Origin: Mesorhabditis belari | Lineage: Eukaryota > Nematoda > Chromadorea > Rhabditida > Rhabditidae | Length of the DNA: 64,000 bases | NCBI GenBank assembly: GCA_958450365.1 | Contig: CAUEEP010000908.1 | Location: 248,001 to 312,000, forward strand | Reading direction: 5' to 3' | Shown here: one piece after another, positions 32,143 to 44,300 of the stretch | Layout: every line of letters begins with the position of its first letter | How positions within the stretch are numbered: the stretch's first letter is position 1 | Program-made: the position numbers and the translations under genes | The notes under the pieces: generated by a model | Told to the model about the DNA's origin: nothing | The model's database searches: none | The model's input: the letters and a program-made list of their open reading frames with translations, nothing else

Positions 32143-32628
32143 AGGGGAGTGGGACAAATGCGACCTTTTTTTGCGTACCCGGACATTTGCGCACCTTTTT
32201 TTCCGCACTTAACCCATTAGCGCACCTTTTTTCGCGTTTTAAAAAAGCTCTAAAAAGCTAATATTAACCAATTTCTATTCCAAATGTTGTTTTTCTAGGT
32301 AATTTTAGGGCGTAGAATCGAGATTTTGGCATATCAGAGCTTGTGGAAGCGAACGGACGGAGTTATACAAAGAGAAAAATCAACAATTTTTAACCTAGCC
32401 TTTTTTGTCTTTCAAATTGGCTCCACACGCTCTGTTATGTCAAAATTTGAATTCGACACCCTCAAATTACCTAGAAAAACAACATTTGGAATAGAAATTG
32501 GTTAATATAAGCTTTTTAGAGCTTTTTTAAAACGCGCTAATGGGCAAGGTGCGGAAAAAAAGATGCGCAAATGTCCGGGTGAGCAAAAAAAAGGTTGCAT
32601 TTGTCCCATTCCCACTTTTAGTTAATGT
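32143..32628. mobile_element. Foldback element, GGGACAAATGCGACC family
   Basis: Arms of about 130 bases from GAGTGGGACAAATGCGACC, with TAGGTAATTT..GGG and CAAATGTTGTTTTTCTAGGT paired with their inverse on the right. Centre about 100 bases. Same family as 17590-17890. Confidence 0.88.
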
Positions 32629-32766
32629 TTGCACTTTTTTTCAATCTAATATTATGCTAAAGAAAAGTTTATTGCTTTGTAATGCATATTTCATGCTCTT
32701 TCACGGTCTCCATACTGCTTGAGATGAATTTAGAGCCTCGTTTGGTGGATTGATCAATTTTCAGTA

Positions 32767-32951
32767 AACCATACTACAAGAGTTTTGTTTTACAACTACA
32801 CAAATGCTGCAACAAAAGAGAATCCTGGACAGAACATAACGAGCAATCTAATTCCAGTAATCTTCAATAGTAACGGATTACTGCAGCGCATCAATGTTTG
32901 CCATTGTTCTCCTCAGCTGCCAGCAACCTTACAAATTAAAATATTATAAAC
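32767..32951 (+). CDS. Orphan terminal-exon candidate
   Basis: After a TTTTCAG acceptor (32760-32766) the frame reads NHTTRVLFYNYTNAATK, PGQNITSNLIPVIF, INVCHCSPQLPATLQ and stops. Three N-glycosylation sequons (NHT, NYT, NIT) and a CHC suggest an extracellular protein end. No upstream exon was found, so it may be a relic. Function unknown. Confidence 0.3.
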
Positions 32952-33081
32952 ATTCAACAATTTTGACTGTTCTTTGCCAATTTCTTTGAAAAACAAGGAT
33001 ATGACCTTGAAAGTTTCGATCAGAACGATAAAACGATTTTTTGGAACAGGAGAAGTTCTAACAGGTTATGTTTATCGAAAA

Positions 33082-33605
33082 TTATACAAAATTGAAAAAA
33101 TGATAGTGACGTTGAAGATCCAGAAAAACGATGATGAGAAAGCATGAGATTGAGAGAGTCGGGAGAGATGAATTGATGTACCAATGATTAGGCCAGTCTG
33201 ACGCATCCGTTGGATCTAAAAGCTCATTCTCAGTTACCCACTTTGATTGAAGAAAAGTTAGAGCTGATATTAGCAAAGTGCATGGTTTCTTCGAGCAATT
33301 TTAGAGCTGGATTTCAATGAGAAATGGGTATTCAATGAATAAAAGTATTTACAGTACAGCCGGAAGTTAGTCAAACCAGAGCCAGATCCGCTAAGTTAGT
33401 CTAACCAGAGTCAAATCCAGGTCTGCTCTTGCCAGGGACTTTTTCTGAATTGCAATAAAGCCAGATTCAGAACCTAGAAGACGCTTTTTCAATAAAAGAA
33501 TCCTCTAAACTTTTCTCTTTACAAAAAGAAGCCTCAGAACTCACCTCCATGTTTTGCCAAAACGATTGCTGTCAGTAACAAAAGACCTAGCCATTTTTGA
33601 AGCAT
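33082..33605 (-). CDS. Small secreted or membrane-anchored protein, 80 residues, two exons
   Basis: Exon 1 33545-33605: MLQKWLGLLLLTAIVLAK then HG, a clear signal peptide, and a GTGAGT donor. Exon 2 33082-33263 joins in phase 1: ALTFLQSKWVTENELLD, then DASDWPNHWYINSS, a hydrophobic stretch LPTLSISCFLIIVFLDL, and QRHYHFFNFV, stop. The mature part would be about 60 residues with a C-terminal membrane segment, so probably a small type I membrane or anchored surface peptide. One N-glycosylation sequon (NSS). No family recognised. Both splice sites are canonical, which raises confidence that this is a real gene. Confidence 0.6.
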
Positions 33606-33935
33606 TTTCTCTACGATTGATTGGTTTTTGGGTAGAAAAATAATATAATCTGTAATCTCTGCAATCCAAAATGGGACCGAAATGGTGGAACGATTCGAGA
33701 AAAATACCAGGAAAATGAAAAAAAGAAATTTAATTGAGAAATTGAGAATTGAGAAATTTACAAAATAGTAAAAAACGCGCGTTCATAACTGGACAACCCA
33801 ATCTAACCAAGACAGGCATCATTAGAGTTTTAGTTCGTTTGGAATAAAGATCAGAATAGAGATAAGCTAAGCTTTTATTACGTTTTAGTTCAAAATACAG
33901 TAGTTAAGCCAAAAGTTGAAGTTTTCCCGTTTCAG

Positions 33936-34193
33936 TTACAATGGCATCCAGGCAATGACACTTTTGACGGGTTTATGGCAAGAATTCATGTCAAAACAGC
34001 TGGATTAAAGAAGCCATTCATCAGTTGTGAACGAGAAGCGCCGCATTTCTTTGATTCAACACCAACGACAGCTACAGTAAACGATGAAACTCAATCCGAA
34101 GCTCATTCAAATCCTTTTTTTGATTCAAAAATAGATCCCATTTTAAAGCTTTATCTTTCATGTTTCATGTTATTTTTTATTTTGGTTCAATAA
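33936..34193 (+). CDS. Orphan last exon with extracellular character and hydrophobic C-terminus
   Basis: After CGTTTCAG at 33928-33935 the frame reads LQWHPGNDTFDGFMARIHV, KTAGLKKPFISCEREAPHF, an acidic/Ser-Thr stretch, and a hydrophobic end LKLYLSCFMLFFILVQ, stop. FxGFM.(A)R followed by a Cys is reminiscent of reeler-type domains, but the evidence is thin. The C-terminal hydrophobic tail suggests GPI or TM anchoring. Upstream exons with a signal peptide were not found on this strand. Confidence 0.38.
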   Translation, partial: LQWHPGNDTFDGFMARIHVKTAGLKKPFISCEREAPHFFDSTPTTATVNDETQSEAHSNPFFDSKIDPILKLYLSCFMLFFILVQ

Positions 34194-34309
34194 TGTTCTT
34201 TGTTCTTTTAAAAGTTGAAACTGAAAAGATTCAAATCATCAATCAAATTTCGTTGTTTCACTTTGTTTGTGAACGGCGTTTCGTTGACAATCAAGACATC
34301 AATACTACT

Positions 34310-34745
34310 AAAAACTAAGGTTATAACTGGATATCTTTACCTTCAAATAACTGGATATCTTTACCTTCAAATAACTGAATATCTTTACCTTCAAATGAAG
34401 CATTTAAAAGCTAAGCCGGGTCGAGTCTACCTTAGCTGGGTTGGGCCTACCGTAGCCGGGTTGAGCCTACAGTAGTACTGTAGACATATAGACAGATACT
34501 GATGTAGTTCAGGTCTGTACTGGTCTTTATGTACTTTAGTGAGTCATAGTATTGTTCAGTATGCTATTGAGTACAACAATTACGTTGCTAGACTATAGAC
34601 TGGCTTTTGAAACTTATCCAAACTTGAACCGAGCTTTTTCTAGTACTAGCATCTACTGCCATTAGCTTCAAGACATCAATACTACTAAAAACTAAGGTTA
34701 TAACTGGATATCTTTACCTTCAAATGAAGCATTTAAAAGCTAACT
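34310..34745. repeat. Short duplications (CTGGATATCTTTACCTTCAAA)
   Basis: Three tandem 23-base units at 34320-34398 and a second copy of the flanking block (CAAGACATCAATACTACTAA ... GAAGCATTTAAAAGCTAA) at 34672-34745. Between them GC-richer TAGCCGGGTTG-like triplets. No gene. Confidence 0.75.
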
Positions 34746-35248
34746 GTAGCTAAAGCTTTTCCACTCATCTATTTCTCAATAGCCTTTTTTACAATCGACA
34801 ATCGATCAGATTACAATCGACTTGTGAATAATGAATCAATGAATGTTTAAGCTTTTCAGCTTTTGGGGCTTTTCACTTTTAAAGACTTTTGTCAGAACCG
34901 AGATACAAAAGAAACGATAAATAAAACATTGGCTTTCTTGGAGGGGTTTTTTTTGAGACAAAATTAGACATTCGGATCTTTAGGGTCTTTTACGGCCCAG
35001 TCGCAGAAAAAAGCTATTGTTCATTGTTCTCAAAGAGCTCAAAAGAAGCTCAAAGAAGCTCAAAGAAGCTCTTGTTAAGCTGAAATTTGTTTTATCGCTA
35101 AGGTGCAAGTATGAACACCTTCAAGCGAATCTGATTCGGGCGATTGTGCTTTTCGACAAGGTTATGGTAAGTTGTTTTTGATCTGAGTCTTTTTTTGATC
35201 AAAATTACCCCAGAATCTCTTCCCGTTTGAGTTCAGTGTTTATTGAAA

Positions 35249-38200
35249 ATGAAATCTTTTAATTCTGATTTAAACGATTGCACATCTAACACCATTTTCC
35301 AGAGTCACCATTTCGTTTTTTTCGCCACCTTTGGGCTTATTGCAATGATGACTTTTTGGCTAAGCGTCGAATACATGATACCCATATCGGAAAGGGTCAC
35401 TTTTCTGCGAGGAAATGCCAATTTGGGTAAAAGATCTTAAAATATGTACAGGATTTCCCAAAAGTTCTTGTACTTTTTGTAAACGAACACTTTGACTCGG
35501 AAAAGACACTATTTTTGAAAAACTAATGCCAGATTATAAAAATTCAGATATTTTTACCTCTACTATACTTTTTTTGCTTAAAATTTGCAACTCTAAACGA
35601 TTTTTTAATGAGCATGCTTAAAAGGTTTTGTTTAAAGGTTAAAAGGAAAGAGGAAAAGGAAAGAGGAAAAGGAAAGAGAAAGAGGGAAGAGGAAGAGGAA
35701 AAGGAAAGAGGAAGAGGAAAGAGGAAAGAGGAAGAGGGAAGAGGAAAAGGAAAAGGAAAGAGGAAGAGGAAGAGGAAAAGATTAATAGAGGAAAAATGGT
35801 AGACTAGACATACTAATACTAAACTTAAAAATAAGCAATTTGTTTATAGCAAAAAAAAATTATCAGATTTGACCACAAGTTCGCCTACTGAGCCGTCTAC
35901 TAAGCCGTCTACAAAGCTATCGGAAATTTCAAAGCTGGCGACAACTCTCCGACCGGCAACTACGTCAAAAATGAAGGAATTTTTGCAAAGTGTCACTCAA
36001 GCAGCAAAAAACTGCACTTCAGGTAAATGGGTGGTAAAGGGCATTTATCCAGAGTGTAAATACCGTATTTTCTCTAATAGTAGTGCATTCTGAGCGTTGC
36101 CTAAATCTCGAAATCTCGTAAAACGCTTATCAGAACCTATTGATGTGGGGTCAGAAAATGTAGCTGACGATGAGATCTAGTGGGGGATTAGAGTGTTGAG
36201 CTTCTGCAAAAGCTTGGAAACCGTAAAATAGTCACCAACTCGGCTCGCCGGGGTCCACTACTATTAGAGAAAATACAGTATACTTACTTGTTGTTTATTA
36301 AAGGGGTACTCTGATCTAAAAGTTGTCTTTGAAGAATCGCGATCATTGTTGGATGCATTTTAGTCTTTTCTACAACTATTTCCTATATGAAAAACAAGGT
36401 TTCTAATAGAGAAATGAAGAAAAACGCAATTTTTGCTTTCCGTCGCACCCTAAAACGTGAATATTTGGGCGAAAAGTATTTAAAGGTTCCGTCTAATTGC
36501 ATTTTAGCACTTGCGTTCTTTTCTTTTGCATGTATTTAACATTAGCATGTAAATATTAACCATAATTATTGTGACAAGGTATTTGAAAACAATAAACGCT
36601 TGATATGCATTAATATTCGATACATTTTAGTTATTTTAAAACCAGAGATTCTTAGCTACAAAATGATACATCAATTGTAAAAATTGGCTCAATATTCGTT
36701 TGTATCCGAGTGAAACTTTGCCATTCGAGGAGTCGAGTCGCGGGCCGTTTATCGAATTTCTTTTTAAGCCTCTTTAAAGCCTTTTCCTCTCAACTACCCA
36801 ACCTAAAACCCAAATTTTTGTAGAGGTTTTTATGCTCTATTCGATGATACAAAAAGTAAGACAGATTTAATATGAAAAAACCAGCAAAAAACGCTCACCA
36901 ACTTTCGCGTTTTCCACGCAATCTAAGCCCGCCCCTTTTTGCCAATGGCACAGACGGACAAACGTCTCTTCTGCTTTATATACGTCTCTTCTGCGTTTAC
37001 GAAATTCAGCCGCTAACGAATCATTCGTTAACGGCTAGCCGCTAAAGAATTTGTTTGTTATAAACGTTATTATGTTATACATGTTAAATGTTATAAATTT
37101 TATTTCACTTGTTGTGATTAGTGGATTAGTTTGCCTTTTGCATAAATAGCTTGAAATCAAAAACTCATTTGAATCGAGCCATGTTCGCAGAAGGCGATTA
37201 CAAATTGTACACGGCTAGCGAAAAAATTTCATTCGTAATCGGCTAGCCGTTAACGAATCATTCGTTAACGGTATCAAAAAATAGCCCTGAATTTCAGCTT
37301 TCATTTGATACTTAGACGCACACTATAGCATAAACGGGTGGCGAAAAAAATGCGTTTAAAGTTGGCCTGCGTTTACGAAATTCGTAAACGGCTACGACAT
37401 ATAGATTCCTAAGAAAAAATGTAAGTCAAAAGCCTATATTTCGCTATATAATGTTAGCTCCTTCAACAAGCTTTGACAAATTACACAAAAAAAAGTGCCA
37501 AAAAAACTTAGTCGCCAACCTAATATTTATAACTAAAATTTATCCAATATTAATGTACATCAAGCACTTATTACTTTCAAATAACTTGTCACAATAATTA
37601 TGAGCCATCCTGTAGAACTTCTAACAACACGTTTGTCGAGAACCCAACAACAATAGATTTGGTTACAACAAGTACGCCATCTCAAGCCATGATTCAATGC
37701 CCACCTCATGCCTACGAATGGAATGATCCTAACCTTATCCGCCTACTGGGGAAGGTCGGATCGCCCTATTTGATGACCATATTTGGGCGAAAGCCACCGG
37801 AGTGTCACCGAGAGGACGGCTACACTTTCTTGGAGAATGGCACGATTCGAATGAATCCCGCCTTTAATAGTACGGTGGGACTTCAATGTGTAGCCAAGTG
37901 AGTACATAATTTCCATCAAAGTTTTTTGACCTATTAGATTCGTGCATAAGTCTTCACAATTTTTTCGAATCTTCTTTTAAAAATAACGCCGCCACCAACC
38001 TTTCTATTGAAACTATTAAAAAAGTTAATTGTTTCTCTGCAAAATGGCTTTTGGGAAATTCTTGGAAATAGTTGTTTTTAATGTTTTTATGGATTTTCAA
38101 AGGCTCAAATGCAAGCACCCAAAACCGCTCCAATCCTGAAGTCGTAATTTGTACACTTTCTTCAATACAAATCTATTTAGGTGCTAAAGTCTGTAAAATT

Positions 38201-38307
38201 TGAAAACAATCTGCCTAGCCACTTTCTTTAAAACAGCAATTACAAACTTTACATAAAAAATCGTTTTTACTGAGTTGAGGGGAGCTTTGAGCTAAAAAAA
38301 AAAAAAA

Positions 38308-38374
<67 letters not shown>

Positions 38375-41300
38375 AAAAAAATTTTTGCCATTTCAATACA
38401 AACCTATTTTGGTGCCAAAGTAAATCTTTCTCTCAAAAGCCATTTTGTAGAGAAATGATAAACCTTTTTAATAGTTTAGTCCGCATCAAAGGAAGAGGAT
38501 TCTTTTCCATTTGGAAACAAAAGTTTGGAAAAAAATTGCAAAGACTTATGCACCAATCCCATTAAAATTGTAAAATTGTATATTTTAATGACTTGCACCA
38601 ATCCCATTACTTATGTTCGCTGTTTACGTAAAGCAAAAAAAGTTTAGAGGTGTGCCTATAGAGCTAGCAATACCAAAGTTCGTTTTGGATCAACATGCCA
38701 CGTCGGGGATAATTGCACGGAGTTTGCGTGCGATTTTGTGCTTGTCAACTGCGACGTGAATGGATCCAGTGTTCACATCGATATACATATGCAGATTTTT
38801 GAGTACAGGTGCAATCAAAGGTTTAATGGTCAAAAAAAGGTTTAATGTTTAAAAGATTAAAAGTTTAAATGAGAAAATTCTTTTGAGAGAAAATTTAGAC
38901 GTAATCGAGGCGGTCGATCTGATAATCGCAACCGCCGGAGCCTTTTTCCGATTCAATCAACCAACCAAACCAACCCAACCATCACCAACCAAACCAACCA
39001 AACCAACACAACCAAACCAACCAAACCATCACCAACCAAACCAATATCTATCAGCCCAATGTCTATATTCTTGTACTCGATTCGGCTGGCCGCTATCCAG
39101 CATTGAGGTACTTATTTAACTAACTATTGGGTTGGGGAGAATGAAATGGCGCCGAAAATTAAAGATTTCTTCAAATGAAGCGCGTTTTTTATAAGTAGAA
39201 ATGTTAATTAATCCTTTAGCCCTACAAGTGCGCAGTTTCCATTTTGAGAAAACTTTTTAGACAACTCAAAAGGACCTACGCGTTTATGATCGACGAAATG
39301 GGCGCCATCGATTTCACCCGGTACAACCACGTCGGCTACACGAGTCGAGACAATGCACTGGTTGCTTTTTCGGGTCTGTTTTCAGAAAAGGTTTATTTCT
39401 TTCTAAATACAAAAACGAAAATTACCGTAAATATTCCAATAAAAGCTTCTAAGTGCTTCTATTCAACTTCAGTTGAATAGAATTCAATCTTCAACCCCTA
39501 AAAATTTCCCAAGCAAAAAACGAGGTAGCGAGGCACCAAATGATGAAGAAAATATTTTCTTTTACTAAAAACTATTTTAAGCAATAGCCTTTGGCCTAAA
39601 ATGTACGAAAAAGACATTTAAAACGAAAACCTTTTTCTTCTCTGGACGGGGGGTCCAGAGAAGAAAAAGGTTTTCGGGTCGATCCCCAGGTCGACCCCCA
39701 AAAATCCATCACCCGACCCGACCCGATCCGACCCGACCCGACCCGACCCGACCCGACCCGACCCGACCCGATCCGACCCGACCCGAACCGATCCGACCCG
39801 CTGCGCATGTCTAATATATAGGTCTATATTTATAAATTAAAGTCGTTAAAACTAGAAAAAAAGAAATTTTTGAAATAATTTTTATCTGAAGACAAATTAA
39901 GCGGGACAAATTGTGCTTCTATTGGAATATTTACGGTAGCTTTTCTTGAGCATATGCCAGATCAACAAATTCAATAATGGAATCATTGACGATAGCATGG
40001 GACACTAGGGCAAGGGACACTAGGGCAAGGGACACTAGGGCAAGGGGCACTAGGGCAAGGGGCACTAGGGCAAGGGGCACTAGGGCAAGGGGCACTAGGG
40101 CAAGGGGCACTAGGGCAAGGGGCACTAGGGCAAGGGGCACGGGCAAGGGGCACAGGGCAAGGGCCAGGGCAAGGGGCACAGGGGCCTAGGGCAAGGGGCC
40201 TAGGGCAAGGGCCGGGCAGGGGGCACGGGCAGGGGCACTAGGGCAAGGGGCACTAGGGCAGGGGCCAGGGCAGGGGCCTAGGGCAAGGGACGGGCAGGGG
40301 CACTAGGGCAAGGGGCACTAGGGCAAGGGGCACTAGGGCAAGGGGCACTAGGGCAAGGGGCACTAGGGCAAGGGGCACTAGGGCAAGGGGCACTAGGGCA
40401 AGGGGCACTAGGGCAAGGGGCACTAGGGCAAGGGGCACTAGGGCAAGGGGCACAGGGCAAGGGGCACAGGGGGCACAGGGCAAGGGGCACGGGCAGGGGC
40501 ACTAGGGCAAGGGGCCAGGGCAGGGCACTAGGGCAGGGGCCTAGGCAAGGGGCACAGGGCAGGGGCACTAGGGCAAGGGGCCTAGGGCAAGGGGCACTAG
40601 GGCAGGGGCACTAGGGCAAGGGGCACTAGGGAGGGGCTAGGGCAAGGCTAGGGCAAGGGGCACTAGGGCAAGGGGCCCAGGGCAGTGGGAAGGGGCACTA
40701 GGGCAAGGGGCACTAAGGGCAAGGGGGCAATAATAATTAAAATTTCAGGAATCATTGGCGAGAAAGCCGATCGCTCGCTTTTTGGTGGGACGATACTCAA
40801 GTCCTCGTTCAAGTGTGATCAATTTCTCGACAATCAAAGCCACATTTTCTTTGAATTCGAAGTAAACCATTTGTGTTTTTTTACACAAAACTCACTCAAG
40901 GATGCCGGCTATCAAACGATGTTCGCTCAAGACTATCCCCACGATCTCTACGCTTACATGGACTGTGCCGGATACAAGAACGACTTTGCCGCGCATCTTT
41001 TTAGGTTAGTATTTATACGAATCATTCAAATTGTTTTCAGGCCATTCATCCTTCTTACAACGCCGCAAGATTCTGCAGAGCGGTAAGGTGCAGTTAAAAC
41101 TTGGAAATCTCGCCGTTTCACAGAAGAACATGGTCTAAAATTGTGGAAAGAACTTTGCTGGAGGAACACTTGCTCAAGCCCGAAAACTGCGGCCGAACGT
41201 TTCAACACGTGCTGAGATATCTCGAGCGATTCATCGATTCGTATGAAGGTTTGCAAGAAATGTTACTGATTCTCTTTGCAAATTGAGTGTTGCTTTGGAA

Positions 41301-44300
41301 CCCTATTCAAAAAGTGGCTCTTGCTCTTGGTATTTTGAAAGAATCCTGGTATTTTGAAAAAATCCGGGTCGAATGGGTCGTCACACTTTGAAGGCCTATA
41401 ACTTTGTCTAGAGATAATATTTTTGCTAACTTTTTATATCATTTTACAGAGGACATTTCAGGTTTTCAAATGATACCAAATAGAGATTGATTGGATAATC
41501 CAGTCCATGAGAATCAGAGCCTAAGCCTAAGCCTCTAAGCAAATAAGGCCTATCCAACTCGGGTGTCGTATCGCCTGGTTTACAAGGAAATGAAAAATCT
41601 AGTCAAGCTCTAGTTGGATAGGCCTTATTGTTGGATAGGTGTTGGATAGGCCTTATTTGCTTAGAGGCTTAGGCTTAGGCTCTCCATTTTAGTTGGCTCT
41701 GATTCTCATGGACTGGATTATCCAATCAATCTCTATTTGGTATCATTCGAAAACCTGAAATGTCCTCTGTACAATGATATAAAAAGTTAGCAAAAAGTTA
41801 TAGGCCTTCAAAGTGTGACGACCTATTCAAAATACCCGGAAACTACCCAAAAACCCCAAAAATTTCGTAAGGTTTGCAAGAAATTCGTTCAAAATTTAGT
41901 GGCTAACGAACAAAATTTTGTTTTTGATTGCATTAGCTTTAAATAATGCTTTTTAAATTGATTCGCCTTTCGACTAGATTCGCCGAAAATTTCGATCGTT
42001 TGGACGAATGAGGGCCATGATGAAGAGAAGGGTTTTCGAGTCTCCGATCATCACTACGAGAAATTTCTTCGAGATAATAGAGAAAAAGTTGGACTTTTAC
42101 TGTAAATGCTGTACCTATTTTAGCTAAAAGATGCCTTTCTCATTGTGATGGGTGACCATGGACAGAAAGGAGGCAAGGTTTGAAAAAACATCGATCACCT
42201 TTGAAATGCTCTCTCGAATAGATAGGAGACACCGAGCAAGGACAATTCGAAAATCTCACGCCACTAATGCTTTTCTCAGTCCCACAAAAACTACGGTAAG
42301 ATGCATCTTTTTGTGGCTAGCATATTCAGCAAAGTTAGACTCTACAAAACGTTCCGGCTGATGGTTCAGATTCGGTATTATGTTGAGTACTAATTCTTGA
42401 TAATACTTTTTGTTTTTTGTTCAAAGAGCAAACTATGGCTTTTTAATATGATAATCAGACATAGATTGCCTGGCTTTGGACAAAGTTTCTTCCCGATCTA
42501 ATGGTCGGGCTTCAAACAGGAGGCTTTTGTTTACAATCAGTCGTTTACAGTTTACAATCATACAAAAACACATGGTTCAGTCTCTGAGAAATCCCAAAAA
42601 ACAAAAACTCTTGTTGTGCGATGTGGCCTAGATTAGAATCGACTGGTTTCAAACAAAAGCCTTCTGCTTAAGCCCAGCCATTAGATCGGGATGAAACTTT
42701 GCCAAAAGCTAGGCAATGCGTGTCTCATTATCCAATCAAAAATTGGTAAAAGTCTATGGTTTGTTCCTTAAAGAAAAGAAGAACAAAAAGTGTTATCAAG
42801 AATTAGCACTCAACCTAATACTTGAAACCAGAAAGAAAATGGATTTGTATCCAAAAAAGAAATTGTAGCAAGCTTAAACAAATAGCCCAAAGTTTAGATT
42901 CTATGAAGAAATAAGCTTCCTATTGATTAGGAACACTTCTAATTGGCTCAATTTGTTGTATCCTATAAGAAATTGGCCCTCTTAGATAATTGGAGAAAAA
43001 GCACCCTCAAGTCACAATCGGCTAGGCAGCAAAATCGGAAGCAAAGTTTCTTCCCGATCTAATGGTCGGGCTTCAAACAGGAAGCTTTTGTTTGAAACCA
43101 CTCGATTCTAATCTAGGCCACATCGCACAACAAAAGTTTTTGGTTTTTGGGATTTCTCAGAGACTGAACCATGTGTTTTTGTATGATTGTAAACTGTAAA
43201 CGACTGATTGTAAACAAAAGCCTCCTGTTTGAAGCCCGACCATTAGATCGGGAAGAAACTTTGTCCAAAGCCAGGCAATCTATGTCTGATTATCATATTA
43301 AAAAGCCATAGTTTGCTCTTTGAACAAAAAACAAAAAGTATTATCAAGAATTAGTACTCAACCAAATAGTTTTTTGTATTGTTTAGTCCTTTGTCGTATT
43401 GTTTTGTCTCAAGCTTGTAAAAGACAAAATACCCTTATCCAGAGATACGCCGCTTGAGGCAATGGTTCGGAAAAACGCCGATCAAGTGTTCACGCCACAC
43501 GACCTTCACGCCACTCTGATCGATATTGTTCGGGTAATGCGAAGGCTGTTTTATTTCTAAAGAAAGCAAAAGATTTTCAGATCGTGCTTTTTAGGTAAGC
43601 TATTTAATTTCGAATACCAGGCTGCTCACAATCAATTGATTCTAGAATCAAGCAAAAATCGGCTTTCGAGACACAAATTACTTGCGAATCAATGGTGAGC
43701 CTTGTTGTTTTGTGAGTGAGAGAGTTACCACCAAAAATTAATTACTCCAATAGTTTACTACTCTAATTTATATATAGTAACATAAATAGGTGTAGAATAT
43801 ATAAAAACTCCAATAGAAGGAGTTCTTCAATAGCCAGGTTAGGTTAGGTCCATTCTTCAGTTTAATTAGTGCTCGCTGAAAATGTTTTCAAAAATATCTT
43901 AACTATTGTTTTTCTGTTTTCATAGATATGTCGTAGCCGATTAGCCGATTAGCCGATTAGCCGATTTTTTGGCAAACCTTTCTAGTAGAGAAACCCTTTA
44001 ATGTATGAGGACAATTTTATATCATTTCGTAGCGATTTAAATTCTGCGTCAATTGGTACCAAATTTGTGAGTTTTGGTTAAGAATTGCCAGCGCTACAAC
44101 GATTTTGAATGAAATTCAAAGCTACGGCTTTGAATTTCATTCAAAATCGGCGGGACGCCCGTAGCCGATTATGAATTTCAGCCGATTATAGATTTCAACC
44201 GATTATGAGTTTCAGCCGATGAATGAGTGGATCTAGAAGCGTCCAACCATCATGCTTTTGGCATCATTCAACGCAGAAACATTGATAATTATGTTAAATT

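Noticed and set aside
35608..35802. Lys/Arg/Glu-rich open frame
   Set aside because: Purine microsatellite in an intron of the DUF229 gene; no start context or homology.
38883..39119. Coding exon with PTKPTQPNQP repeats
   Set aside because: The frame through the microsatellite conflicts with the LDSAGR frame; treating it as intron gives matching phases.
39931..40730. Long ALVPL / RARGT / SAPCP repeat proteins on both strands
   Set aside because: They are translations of a 15-bp GC-rich minisatellite, open in several frames by composition only.
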